The notes: generated from the sequence alone by a model not told the origin. A stretch of 64,000 nucleotides of DNA from Triglochin maritima (GCA_963682175.1 OY821774.1:44220201-44284200), one strand, 5' to 3'; positions 22,500-35,056 are shown, counted from the first letter of the stretch. Translations and numbers: made by a program.

Positions 22500-22835
22500 T
22501 CAAATGTTTAACTTTAGTGAGAGAAATGAGAGATCCATGCGAGACACAAGAGTGAAGAGACAGAGAGGAGAAAGAAGAGATTGAAAGAGAATAGAGGAGA
22601 TATGAGAAAAAAATTATGAATTTGTGATTTATTCAGGGTGTTTTTGTAAAATTTTCATTAAATATTAATATAACTAACAAACTTTAACATAAAAGTTAAA
22701 GGTTAACGAATGCTTGCTCGGAATGAAATTGGGAAAAAAATAATGACAATAGGACAACCTTGTCTGCTTTTCTATGATATTACGTCAATTTATTACTTTT
22801 AGATGATATAAAGCTAATTTCATTGATCGTCAGTG
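22500..22835. repeat. Right outer inverted arm around the MULE
   Basis: Reverse complement partner of 18068-18450. No target duplication could be read at the outer limits. Confidence 0.7.
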
Positions 22836-23251
22836 CACGGTGCACCCAACCATTTTACGATTCATATTAATAGTAAAAAAACAATGGCAAGTGGCTTAAA
22901 AGGTTCTATTTTAGATGGCACAAAAGCAAAAAAAACCCCAAGATTAAAACATCTGCTCTTAATTTGTCACGTGAAATATTGTACATTTAGTGCTAACTCA
23001 CCTCTAAATCTCTTATCTAATAAAAAGATGATGACGCACGCAAAACCCCACAAAGCAAGTGACGTAGAGGACTTGATTAAAGTTAAAATAATGTTGCTGC
23101 CAACTTCCCATATTGGATGTCATATTCGACGTTAACTTGCAAATTGCAACCATAAAAATAAAATAGTGAATATAATACATATGATAGTGGCATCACATTG
23201 TGTCATTAATTGAGCGATGATGGACCACAAGGCACAAGTGTTGTAGAGTGG
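22836..23251. other. Intergenic, no gene supported
   Basis: A 100-codon open frame at 22833-23135 has no recognised motif. Nothing else seen. Confidence 0.5.
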
Positions 23252-23974
23252 GATATATAATGGGGTTTTTGCTTAGGTGCACTTCCAAAACACAGTTATT
23301 GGATTTTTGCATGTGTGTATTTTTTTATTGCTCCAAACCACTCACAAAACCCGATATTTGCTTAGGTGCATTTCAACTTAACACCGTTAATTCTTCTTAT
23401 GATGCCGTCACCCGTCCGTTATGCCTCTGATATCTCATTTTTTGTTTTTTATAGAAATTATGACTTTGAAATGAATCCAATTAATTAGCTTAATTAATGG
23501 AATTTAAACCAACAAGTTGAATCAAATGAATTAGCTGTCAGAGGCAAACAAGAACTGAATCAAATGATTAATCGAATGAAATAGCTGAAATAATATAAAA
23601 AAGCTGAATTAATGACTTTAAAATGAATTATTTGGATCGAATGACAATTAGCTGCAGAAACTGAACAAGATTTGACCCCAATGAATCAAATTAATTGAAC
23701 AATAACTGACCTTTAATAGTAAATGGAATGATCTAAATATGCACAATCACCACGTAAGAATAAATTGTAAGTCTCCAAATATTAACAACCGGAAGAAATT
23801 TGCATACAATATTTGACTACAATATTGAAACATCTGAATCCAAACATCAAGAGAAAACGTAAACTTTACAAACTTTAACATAATAAATCAATTCCTACAA
23901 ACTCTCCCGTCACTAACTACCATTCTACAATCCACCCTCCAACAAATTCTCATGCTTTGGAGTTCCTACCATTT

Positions 23975-24129
23975 CTAACTTATCCTAACAAGTTCATAAT
24001 CGGCCTTGGTATTGCGAAGTGAATCTTTGAATTCGTTGTTGTGGTACGTGGACTCCGCAGCAGTTGTTGTCGATGAGGAGGATCCATGAGTTCTTCTATC
24101 ACCTCCTCGCCCACTTGTTCTTTTCAGAG
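23975..24129 (-). pseudogene. Conserved exon of the MULE family (copy 3)
   Basis: After a splice acceptor (TTGCAG) the minus strand reads LKRTSGRGGDRRTHGSSSST and continues to a stop at 23975. The pattern RT-x2-RGGDRR-x-2-SSST recurs in the two other members (38754, 45479). Function unknown; it may be a captured gene piece or the tail of an old transposase gene. Confidence 0.5.
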
Positions 24130-24784
24130 CTGCAATTAGAAAAGAAATTGACATAATATTAGCATAATAAATACAAAGCTTATCAATAGATTATTGACAA
24201 GCAAACATAGCACACATAGAAAATGACAATTATTCACATAATTGGAGTCATTCCATACATCATTCTACAAATTTAAATTTACAATTATTACATTTTTCAG
24301 TATGAAAATCTTCTAAAAAATTATTATTTTAATTTTCAGTCGTCTTTTAGAACTATAGATGATTCCTTTAAGATCCTCTTTGGATATTTTGAAATAATGT
24401 GTTATTTCACCAACAAGCAAACATAGAACATATTTCGAATCTATAAAATTATGTTTTTCAAATAATATGTTATTTCAAACATGAGCAAACTATATCAATG
24501 ACGAAAAAGCAAAACAAAGGGGAGAAAAAATTGTGCAAGAAAACAAAGTTGAAAATATATATATTTCAGACATGGCGTTGTGGGGATGATGTTGTTACCA
24601 ACCCCACAATCGGGCTTCTTTCCCCAAAGCAAAGGTTCAAAAATACCCTAATCGACACATTCTAAACCTTAATCAACACATTCTAAATCCTAATCACCAC
24701 AACATCTACGTCGCAGACCCTAAAATCAAGAATATTTGGGATATTAGAAACGTACCGGACAGCCGGCTACGCATATGCTTTGTC

Positions 24785-25166
24785 TATTGGATTGATCTAG
24801 GATTAATAAGATATTTGCCCAAAGCACTGACACATGGCGCGTCCCCATTGGACTACACATTTAGGGTTTAGGGTGAGACCATCTATATAAGGAGGGGAGC
24901 CTCCCATTAGATGGATGTTCATGTGTGCAAACCCTAGCCCCACCAAACCCTAGCCGCCACATCTCCCTCTCTCTCCCATTCGTCCCTCCACCTCCACCAA
25001 GTCAATCTGTGGACTCTTGGGTTGTGGACTCGTGCTTCTTCTCCAAGAGAGTAGAAGACCGACCGGTGCTCCAGAGGATTCCGTGAGGTGATCGTCGATC
25101 CATTCCGCTGCCACAGGTTCTCTCCAAGAAGGTACTTATGAACCTGTAGATCGTTATAAACTAACA
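24785..25166 (+). repeat. 5' LTR of the decayed copia element
   Basis: Begins TATTGG and ends CTAACA; TATA-like CTATATAAGG at 24882-24891. The usual TG start is TA, as in the 3' LTR. Confidence 0.93.
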
Positions 25167-25167
25167 T

Positions 25168-25180
25168 TGGTACCAGAGCC
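25168..25180 (+). promoter_or_regulatory. Primer binding site (initiator Met tRNA type)
   Basis: TGGTACCAGAGCC follows the 5' LTR after one base. It fits complementarity to initiator methionine tRNA. Confidence 0.85.
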
Positions 25181-27243
25181 ATCTTGGTCACCTCCTAATT
25201 TTTTGAGCACTTTCTTATTTCATATATGTTGAAATAATTTCGGTTGTTTTTGAGAGAAATCGCATACATGTGTAGTTTTTTTTCTTCATCATGCGCCTAG
25301 GGTTTGATGGCATTTTTCCTCACCCTGCGCATGTTTTGTTGATTCATTTCATTACATGCGAATTGCATTACAAGTTTCATCATTATTTCATTCTTGCGCA
25401 TAGCTTAGATTTCATTTTATGCATGTACCTAGGGTTACATGTTAATCTATGTTTGTTGCGCATATTTCTTTCATCCTTGAAGCTTGCGGCTAGAGTTTGT
25501 TTGTTCTTGATAATATGCGCATATATGTTGTTTGAAATATGATGATAATTTTACAAGAGTTAATTATTGCACGTATCATATAATGTGATCATACATTTCG
25601 GATTGTATGATTTGATTGTGCATTTTTTTTCTTTCTAAACTCTTGTACATATATCTAAGGTTAGATGCTTGTTGCCTTATTCATGTATATGTAATTTTTT
25701 AATCACATGTGCATGCATCTAGGATTAGATGTTGATTGCAAAATCACGCTCATACATGAATATTGAGTTACCATATTGTATAATTCGGAATTTTTTTTTT
25801 TTTGGAATGATAGCATGCATTTCATTTGAAATATTTCCTTTATGATTAAATGCACATATATGTTGATCTCATTTAGGATTTTCGGATTTTTTTGAATGAG
25901 AGCATTCATTTCATTTGAAATATTTCCTTTATGATTAAATGCACATAAATGTTGATCTCATTTAGGATTTTCGGATTTTTTGGAATGAGAGCATTCATTT
26001 CATTTGAAATATTTCCTTTATGATTAAATGCACAATATGTTGATCTCATTAAGGATTTTCGGATTTTTGGGGAATGATAGCATGTATTTCATTTGAAATA
26101 TTTCATTTTCATCATATGTGCATTTATGTGTTACCCTCCACCAAAGAATTTCGAATTTTTCTTTCCAATACAAGTAGCATAATTATTGTTGATTGCATGC
26201 TTATATTGATTAAGGAAAGATTGGGTAATTCTGAATTTTTTTTGAGGAGATATTACGGGCTAGAGTTTTATTGCCTTAAAAGTATTTTTGAATGCTTTCC
26301 CTTAATGCACAAATATGTGTTGCTCTCCACCATAGAATTTCGGATTTTTTCTTTCCTAATCAAAGTAGGATAATTTTTTGTGCTATCATGATTATATTGA
26401 TTAGGGAAAGAAAGAAAAATTCTGTTTTGAGAATGAATATTGTGGAGATTGGTTGTTATTACCTAACACGTTTTTTTACCAATATTCGTGCACCATAAAT
26501 GCATTGTTTCCTTATGCTTAACTTCCTTCTTGATTGAAAGAGGTGCACACTTTATGATATATTTTTTTCATACGTTGGATTGTGCTAACGTATGGAAAGA
26601 TTGTGCTTATATGGAATGAATGGTTGCTGATTTTATTTACTGCCTTATTGAGAGTTGATCGTAACTTTATTCATTCATTTCCATTTGCAATAGATATCGC
26701 AATGGACTGTAATATTTATGGACTGTAATAATTATGGACTGTAGACTGTTTATTGCCCTGAGGAGACGAGGGGCTCCTTTATTTTTTTTATTATTGCGAT
26801 ATTATTGCTATAAGGCTCATGCAGGTTCCCGTCTAAGAGGCTAAATCCCTATGAGGGATCTTTATTAGCTTGATATGGAAGTAATGTAGCAATCGATTTC
26901 TGTGTGATCTTGATTGATTTTTTTTGAAAGGAAACATTTTTTTGGAACCTACATGCCTAGTGAGAGTTGCAAGGTAGAAGTGTTTTGTGTAAACCACCTT
27001 GCAACAGGCGGCAATACTTTCTTTATTTGCTGATTTTCCATGATTTAAACGTTTTTTTTGGGTCTCTAAATCATGATGGAGCTCAATATATAGATTAGTA
27101 AAATGGCTTTATTAACTATTGCTTGAGGATTTGATCGAATGCTTTATGTTTTCCTTTGGTCTGAATGCTATAGCTTTTAAGTCGGTTTATTTTTTATGAC
27201 TATTGTAGCTCGTTGTATTTTATGCTAGAACTCATGTATCGCT
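25181..27243 (+). other. Long leader between primer binding site and gag
   Basis: About 2.06 kb with no coding domain, rich in T, with many short open frames. It includes the 89-bp tandem repeat at 25805-26105. Such a long leader is unusual for a copia element. Confidence 0.7.
25805..26105 (+). repeat. Tandem repeat, exact 89-bp period, about 3.4 copies
   Basis: Copies start at 25805, 25894, 25983 and 26072 (partial). Each includes CATTTCATTTGAAATATTTC and GTTGATCTCATT. The period is 89 bp each time. It contains the palindrome-like ATTTCATTTGAAAT. Confidence 0.9.
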
Positions 27244-27267
27244 ATGTGTTTTTGTCCTAGATTTTTT

Positions 27268-29138
27268 ATGGCTGCTTCCAAAAGCATTGTCGCTGATCTG
27301 ACTCGAGGATATAAACTCAATGAAAGGAATTACGATCTGTGGCATCTTAAAATTGAGTATCTCTTAGAGGATCAGGACATGTTAGAAAATATAACCCAAA
27401 CTATGTCTCCCCCCGAGGAGGGGAACACTGCGCAGCATCGCAGAAATATGGATGTCTATAATGCATGGAAAAAGAAAGACCATATTGCTCGCATTACAAT
27501 TCTGAGTTCGATGCGAGATGATCTGTTACTGCGGTTCGAAAAATTGCGAACTGCAAAGGCCTTGTGGGAAGCTGTGAAGTTTCAGTATGGAGTGACCTCC
27601 GTGACAAGGGCCCGCCAGCTTGGGCTCATGTTTGATGGGTATAAAATGCGCCAATGTCACACAATGAGGCAGCATATTACCGCAATGTCAAACATGATTA
27701 GCGAGCTGAGCGCTGCCGATCGTCCTAAGACCGATGAGGAGCAAGTGTCTGCTCTCATCAGATCATTGCCTTCGAAGAGTTGGGAGCATATGAAGGTCCA
27801 TCTGACCCATGCTGATGACATCAGGACATTTGACCAGGCCGCAAAACACCTAGAGCTGGAGGAGGACCGCATGCTTGCGGAAGCCCCTCTAACTGAAGTG
27901 TTTGCTGCTGAAGCTGGCGCTCCTCGGAGGAGTGCAAGTTTTAAGCGCAAAAGAGATAGAGCTCAGGGTTTTAAAGGCAAGAAGGGTGCAAATAAGAACA
28001 AAATAGAAAACAAAGCTGAAAAGAAACGACCTCGAGGATCCAGAGATGGGAATGATAAGTCTAATGTGACTTGTTTTAACTGCCGAAAGACTGGACATTT
28101 TGCTCGTGAGTGCACTGAGCAAAAGGTAATTACTGTGTGTAAACCCTCGAATTGTAACGTGACTAGTTCTGTGATGCTCACTGATCATTCTCCTGTGTGG
28201 ATTGTAGATTCAGGTGCCACGGACCACGTAACAAAGGATCGTTCTGCCTTCGTGGAATATCGCCATGTTCCAAGTGGGAGGCGAATAAACATGGCGAACA
28301 ACACTAGCATTGAAGTTCTTGGAGTTGGCACATGCAAAGTGGCTTTGCGAAGTGGCCGGATCCTATTGCTTCACGACGTGTTGTATGCACCAGCTATACG
28401 GTGAAATATTATTTATGTTGTTGTTTTGATGAGACATGGTTTTAAAGTTGTTTTTGAGAACAATGATATGGGTTTATACCTTGCTAACATTTATTATGGA
28501 CGTGTCTTTCTTTCAGACGGTTTTATTGTGTTGGACGCAATTTATGATTTCAATCGTAATACTAGTGCATTTATGAGTCAAAGTTCCATGAATAAAGATT
28601 CAGTTATGTGGCATGCTAGACTAGGTCACATTGATGTTGACCGGATGAACAAGTTGGCAAAGGAGGGGGTATTAGGAGAATGCTCCAAATTTGAATTGCA
28701 ACCTGTGAATCTTGTCTAGCTGGAAAGACAACTAGAAAACCGTTCGGAAAAGCCATTAGGGCTACTTCTCCTTTAGAACTAATTCACTCGGATATTTGTG
28801 GACATTTGAATGTGCGTACTAGACATGGACAAAGTTACTTCATCACATTTATTGATGACTACACTAGATATGGTCATATTTATCTTATTTCTCACAAGTC
28901 AAAAGCTCTAGAATGCTTTAAGAGATTCATGAGCTTGGTAGAGAATCAATTGGATAATAAGATAAAAACTCTCAGAACGGACAGAGGTGAGGAGTATCTC
29001 TCCATAATGTTTAAAGAGTTATGTGATGAAAACGGGATATCTAGACAACTCACTATGCCTTATACTCCTCAGCAAAATGGTGTTGCCGAGAGGAATAGAA
29101 CGTTGCTAGACATGGTTAGATCCATGATGGCGTTGTAG
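27268..29138 (+). pseudogene. Copia gag, protease and front of integrase (broken)
   Basis: The first frame (27244-28404) holds a UBN2-type gag starting near MAASKSIVADLTRGYKLNE (ATG 27268), the CCHC knuckle CFNCRKTGHFAREC (near 28073) and the protease DSGATDH (near 28207), and then stops. The next (28426-28719) has the pre-integrase motif MWHARLGHID and shifts after it. The third (28806-29138) holds the integrase core (TFIDDYTRYGHIY, TDRGEEY, TPQQNGVAERN). At 29133 the sequence is cut by the solo LTR. At least one stop and one frameshift besides the insertion. Confidence 0.92.
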
Positions 29139-31240
29139 GATTTCATTTATAATTGTACATATATATTTTCGAAATTTTTATGCACAATAAGGATCATTCA
29201 TATATTTTCTACGATTTGTTTTTCATGCATGCATCGGTTTATTTTAATGGTTGCTTAAAACACATCAAAACAATCATTGGGCTCCGAAATTCATACCTAG
29301 AAGTTCTCTAAAACTTCTTGATGATCCAGAGATGTTGAGGAAGACGATCGTCGCTTCCCGTTGCGCCAGATGCCTCCGAGTGTTCACCAAAACCCTAAAC
29401 AAGGTTGGAGGGAAATGAGCTAGCCAATCAATCTCCAAACTAGCTTAGAATCCAGCTACAAACCCCTTCCTTAGTCTTTGAGATTTCTCCTTCCAAAGAC
29501 TTAGAAAACTTAAGAGAATTTTCGTGGCTTTTGTGGTGAATTAGGAGAGAAAAGAATTAGCAAAAACATCTAACATAATTAAGGAGAATAAGAACCTATT
29601 TATAAGCTCCAATCTTACTCTCAATCATGGTTATTCTTAAGACATGTTCTCTTGACATTTTCTCTCACAAACTAATTCCATAATGCATTACATGCATCCA
29701 CAAAATGTTTGACCAAGTTTGGAGCTAATCCAACCATCGATCAAATTAATATCTTAATTATCAAAGGCAGAAAATCGATCGGGGTTCGGTTTACAGAGTC
29801 ACACTCGGTTAACCGAATATGTCACGTTTGGTTTACCGTGCATTAGACGGACGACCGATTCTTAAGGAGAAAAATTCTCCTTAACCAATCGGACGAACCC
29901 TCGTCTAAAACCGAATGACATTCGGTTAATCGAAAATATCGGAACTGGACATTGTTCGGTCGACCGTTTCTGGTTCGGTATACCGAACAGAACTCCAGGC
30001 ACTTTAGTCAATTTTGGTCAATTAACTCTGACCATCCGTTCCACGTTCGGTTGACCGATCCACAGAATCTTCGGTCGACCGAACCATAAACGGATTACCG
30101 AACTTTTACCCGATTTTGCCTTTTTCAAATTTTGGATTTATTTCCAACAAAATTTGAACTTTAAGGGGTTTTAGCAAATTCACAAATTATGCAATATATT
30201 ATCCTATGCAATAATAAATTATTGCACCCCATAATATATGCATCTCATATGAATTTATCATGATTCTAATTATGTTATATATTACAACATAATTGATTTT
30301 ACTTGTTCACCACATGTGTCATATTTTCTATAAGAAACCCGACAGATCATATGAACCAAAAATCAAGCTTCTTGTTTCCCGGTTTTTAGTGGTGTGACCT
30401 ATGGGAGGATCTAAACTAAGTTGGCAGTGATATTAAGAGCTTAATATCACAAGGTATAAGCGGTATCTAGCTACACATTATAGCTCCCAATTAGGTAGAT
30501 GTCTTAATTCCACTCGAACCAAAACCCGATCCATTTAGTGATGGAGCGCACCACTTGTGTCCGTCCCTTGCCTCATGATATTAAGAATACACACAAAATA
30601 GTATTGTGTCATCTTTGTATTAGTATTCATTTCTTGATCTCTTTAAGCTAGTTATAAATATGTGACTTAACTCAAATAAGAGGGGCCCACTAATATCATC
30701 ACTCAATTAAGAGGGGCAATGATAATCTTTTGACTAACTATCTTCTCCAACAGAAGTCATACCTAACCGACTAATGTCTTTGCACTACACTCATTGATAG
30801 CTTAAGACACTAGTCTAATTATGCATTCCTTAAGTGATCAGATATAAGTCTCATATCAAAGGACCAAGGACACAGTAAAATATTAATGACACAGAAACAC
30901 ATTTCTATAATATTTTACTTATTAGGTCCATTCAGTATACAAAAGTAATATTTTCCTCTTTTGCGTACCCGTGTTGTCACTCACTTGTAGAACTACAATA
31001 ATCTATGACCAACACGACAATCTTAACTCGGTTATAAATGTCCCATGTTTATTACCATGATTGCGAATATATTTTGTTTTATGAAAACCAATATCTTTTA
31101 GAGCTCTACGGTTAAGGACCAAGAGCCTCTTCCTTAACACTTCTAAAAGACGAATAACATAAACAAGGAACAAAATGATTTCTCATTCAATTCATAATAA
31201 TTGACATTTAAAAATAAACTTTTAGAACACATTCCCTTCA
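29134..31240. mobile_element. Solo LTR, 2107 bp, inserted in the integrase
   Basis: Starts TGTAGGATTT and ends ATTCCCTTCA (TG...CA). The flanks GGCGT (29129-29133) and GGCGC (31241-31245) are a 5-bp duplication with one change; the codons on both sides join as [12 protein letters not shown], the normal integrase sequence, once the insert and one repeat are taken out. A TATA-like TTATAAATAGG on the minus strand (29596-29606) suggests minus orientation. It carries CGGTNNACCG palindromes at 29787-30100, as the LTR at 11445 does, but is otherwise different. Confidence 0.85.
29787..30100. repeat. CGGTNNACCG palindromes in the second solo LTR
   Basis: Sites, some with one or two changed bases, start at 29787, 29806, 29829, 29848, 29923, 29957, 29976, 30048, 30072 and 30091. 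Full forms include CGGTTAACCG, CGGTCGACCG, CGGTATACCG and CGGTTGACCG. Neighbouring sites are 19-24 bp apart within groups. Confidence 0.8.
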
Positions 31241-33432
31241 GGCGCATGCGAGCTTGCCAATTTCATTTTTGGGAGATGCTCTAATGACTGCTGCCTATAT
31301 CCTCAATAGAGTTCCAACAAAATTGGTTCCCTCAACTCCATATTAGTTATGGACAGGACGGAAGCCTGATTTTAGTCTGCTGCATCCTTGGGGATGCGCG
31401 GCGTACATTCATTCTACTAGTCATCGATATGGAAAACTAGGACCTAGAGGGAAAAAATGTATATTTGTAAAATACAGTGATCTCTCCAAAGGTTATGTTT
31501 TTATCGGGTTAGACGAAAATGAAAGAAGGACAGAACTAGAGTCTAAGGACGCCACATTCTTGGAAAATGATTTTCCAACTCTTGCTGGAGCTATCAAAGA
31601 GTCAGTGGACTTCTTTGAACAACAAGATGAGGACATTGCCACTCCACGGGATCAGGATCTGGAAGTTGAACATGAGGTTCCACCAGTCAATCCTAGTGGG
31701 AGAAAAAATGCTGAGGATCCGATAGCTCTCACGGAGGATGAGCCATCAGATACCCATCTTCGTCGAAGTAAACGTGGGCTCATTCCTCGTAGGCGATTTC
31801 GCTTAGAGGAAGAGGCCCTCATGATAGCATTATGAATCATCCGGGATGACAGTAATCGATGAGCAAGAACCGGAGACCTTGAAAGAGGCTTTGGAAGGTC
31901 CAAATTCTAAAGAGTGGTTAGAAGCTAAAAAGGAAGAGTTGGAGTCGATGAAAGTTAATCGAGTTTGGGACTTGGTCGACTTACCGCCGAACCGAAAGGC
32001 CATTGGGGCCAAGTGGATCCTCAAGATTAAGAGGAAGGCGGATGGATCTATTGATAGATTCAAGGCTAGACTGGTAGCTAAAGTCTACACCCAAAGAGAA
32101 GGCGTGGATTGTGAGGAAACATTTTCACCCGTGGTTAGGTTTTCCTCCATCCACCTTCTACTAGCTATTGCAGCTCAGGTGGATTTAGAGCTTTACCAAA
32201 TGGATGTAAAGACTGCTTTTCTCAATGGAGAACTTGAGGAGGAGATCTATATGGATCAACCTCAAGGTTTTGAAGTCAAAGAACAAGAGCGCAAAGTGTG
32301 CAAGCTCAATAAGTCCTTATATGACTTAAAACAAGCATCTAGACAGTGGGACATTCGCTTCCATCAAGCTATATCAGAGAATGTGTTCTCTATGCTTGAG
32401 GAAGATCACTGTGTGTACATTAAGAGATCCAATGGTAAATTTGTCATTCTGACCTTGTATGTTGATGACATACTCATGACTGGCAATAGCAAAGAGTGGC
32501 TGAAATCCACTAAAGAGTGGTTGTCCTCCACGTTTGATATGAAGGACATGGGTGAAGCTAGCTACGTCCTTGGTGTCAAGATAGTTAGAAATAGGTCCAA
32601 GAGATTTCTAGGATTGTCTCAAGAGACTTATATTAACAACATCTTGAAGAAATACCATATGGACAAATGCAAATCAATTGACACTCCTGTTGAGAAGGGT
32701 TTGCACTTGAGCCTTGATAAGCATCCTGAGACTCCTGAAGAGAAGGCCAAAATGAGCAAGGTTCCATACTCCAATGCTGTGGGAAGCCTTATGTACGCTA
32801 TGATGTGTACTAGGCCAAACATTTGTTATGTTGTAGGCATGGTGAGTCGATACAAGTCCAACACAAGCATGGAGCACTGGAAGGCGGTCAAGAGAATCAT
32901 GAGATACCTCAGAGGAATGAGTAAGTACATGCTGTGTTACCAAGCATCAGATCTCCGTCTGATTGGCTATAGTGATGCCGATTGGGCTGGAGACATTGAT
33001 GAAAGGAAGTCTACCTCTGGTTATGCTTTCTTGCTGGCTAATGGGGACATCTCATGGTCCAGCAAGAAGCAAACCTGTATAGCCTTGTCGACTATGGAAG
33101 CAGAGTATGTTGCATGCTCTGCAGCAGTACAAGAGGTAGTTTGGTAAAGGAGGTTCTTACAATATACTAGGCTTGTAGAGACATCTGATGAGCCTGTTGT
33201 TGTCTATTGTGACAGCATGGCTGCCCTTTGTTATGTGAAAGACCCCAAATATCATGGAAAGACCAAACATATACAGGTTAGGTATCATTTTGTGAAGGAC
33301 ATCATAGCGAGAAAGGAAGTTGTGTTAAGACATGTGTCTACTAGTCTTATGGTAGCTGACCCTCTTACCAAGGCTATAGCTAAGGACTCGTTTGTGTCTC
33401 ATGTGAAGTCCTTAGGCTTACGCAGACTTTGA
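31241..33432 (+). pseudogene. Copia integrase end, reverse transcriptase and RNase H (broken)
   Basis: The integrase resumes with [13 protein letters not shown] (near 31276), meets stops, and continues through a linker (31560-31835). After a stop at 31833 the RT frame (31846-33147) shows KWILKIKRKADGS, QMDVKTAFLNGELEEE, the catalytic YVDDI (near 32459) and RNase H with SDADWAGDIDERKS. A TAA after AAVQEVVW ends it; the C-terminal RNase H part (33217-33432) holds YHGKTKHIQVRYHFVKD and DPLTKAI. Catalytic residues remain, but the frame is cut several times. Confidence 0.92.
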
Positions 33433-34662
33433 TGTATTGGCATGTCTAACTTCCTTTTATGAGTGATTGTGTTTGTTCTTTCGACTATATCTGTTTGGTT
33501 GATGTAGTTGTTCTAGCATAAAATATTATTCTGTCAATAGGCTGAAGTATGCTCACTCACACGAGCATTCGCCTATGGTGCTTTTGATAGCGAGCAGAGA
33601 TGAGACTGATCATGATGAGATCTTGTATGATAGATCCAGAAGAGTTCATGATATGATAGTCGCCTTGATTAGGAATCAAGATGAGATCCTCTATGTTGGT
33701 GAGGATTGACATGAATGATCCCACGATTCATGTGACCTATAGAAGCCAAGTGCGAGCATCACATGTGGCGCTAGGTGGCACCTGTATGGTGTTAAGGCGA
33801 CAATGATGAAGCTCAGGTCAGGCGCGGAGGGGGTGTGACTGGACTAAGACTTGTATGGTGTTGAGAGCTGTACAATATGATCCACCATAACATGTTTGTC
33901 ATACAACATGTGCTGAGCGACCATTGGGAAGTGAAAGGATGGATCCCTGCTTCTTCACTGTGTGAGTCCAAGACTTGATTGTCATTAGTTACCCTCAATG
34001 ACCTTCGATGACACCATAAAGCAAAGAGTTGATGTTGCTACTTTTGGATGTTATCTATGACCATGACAGATTCGGTCTAAAGAGGCATCTTCGGGAAAGG
34101 AGTCAACTCTGAGTGTAATGGTGGTCTGGGGCGAAGGGAAAGGTTTGACTCGACTGCACTAAAAGTATTTGCTGGGCCCAACTGTATTGGATATAGTAGC
34201 AAATACCTTGAGGACAAGAAGGTATTCTCTCCAAGGGATCGAGATACCGTTCATTTCAAGTGAGTTTCTGAGTAAACCTGGGGAACAGTGATGTGCGTTT
34301 GACTGCTTAATTATTATTTTTGTGAGGATGTTGTCATTCTGGCCTTCTAGTAAGGTTTCTAGTTTGAGACTCCTAATTGCAGGTGCATCACCGGTCGCAC
34401 GACCCATTTGTCCGTATGATCGGAAGAGTGCATGTGTCGGGGACACAGATGATCTTGTATCAGCGATACATGATCAGAGACTTGCGTGTTGTGGATGCGT
34501 TCTTGGAGAGAGGAATAGTTGTATATATCAGGGATGTATACATGTGTGTTGAGGACACATAGAGAGGTGATATATTGCCATTGTGTGATTGCATGTATCA
34601 GGGATATATGCATATGTGTCAGGGACACAAAAACAGATGACATGTTGTTATCGTGCTATTGT
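33433..34662 (+). other. 3' untranslated tail of the copia element
   Basis: About 1.2 kb without coding domain between the last RNase H codon and the polypurine tract. It holds the hairpin cluster at 34433-34629. Confidence 0.7.
34433..34629 (+). repeat. Six short hairpins with three-base loops
   Basis: Six stems of 6-9 bp with loops of three bases: TGTGTC-GGG-GACACA (34433), TGTATC-AGC-GATACA (34456), GTATATATC-AGG-GATGTATAC (34521), TGTGTT-GAG-GACACA (34545), GCATGTATC-AGG-GATATATGC (34591) and TGTGTC-AGG-GACACA (34615). The last four are two pairs exactly 70 bp apart. They lie 34 bp before the polypurine tract. Confidence 0.85.
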
Positions 34663-34674
34663 GCAAGTGGGAGA
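34663..34674 (+). promoter_or_regulatory. Polypurine tract of the decayed copia element
   Basis: GCAAGTGGGAGA immediately before the 3' LTR, the usual place and sequence type. Confidence 0.82.
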
Positions 34675-35056
34675 TATTGGGTTAATCTACGATTAATAAG
34701 ATATTTGCCCAAAACATTGACATATGTCGCGTCCCCATTGGACTACACATTTAGGGTTTAGGGTGAGGCCATCTATATAAGGAGGGGAGCCTCCCATTAG
34801 ATGAATGTTCATGTGTGCAAACCCTAGCCCCACCAAACCCTAGCCGCCACCTCTCCCTCTCTCTCCCATTCGTCCCTCCACCTCCACCAAGTCAATCCGT
34901 GGACTCTTGGGTTGTGGACTCGTGCTTCTTCTCCAAGAGAGTAGAAGACAGACCGGTGCTCCAGAGGATTCCGTGAGATGATCGCCGATCCATTCTGCTG
35001 CCACATGTTCTCTCCAAGAAGGTACTCCTGAACCTGTAGATCGTTATAAACTAACA
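34675..35056 (+). repeat. 3' LTR of the decayed copia element
   Basis: Direct partner of 24785-25166, same 382-bp length, about 18 base differences and no length change. Confidence 0.93.

Larger units (their letters stand above)
24785..35056 (+). mobile_element. Decayed Ty1/copia retrotransposon
   Basis: Two 382-bp LTRs (24785-25166, 34675-35056) differ at about 18 positions by eye (about 95% identity). The 5-bp target duplication TTGTC is perfect (24780-24784, 35057-35061). It holds a 2.1-kb leader with tandem repeats, gag, protease, integrase, reverse transcriptase and RNase H pieces with stops and shifts, and a 1.2-kb tail with hairpins. A 2.1-kb solo LTR splits the integrase. It is clearly older than the element at 83-5132. 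Confidence 0.95.

Noticed and set aside
22833..23135. 100-codon open frame
   Set aside because: No recognised motif and no splice or promoter support.
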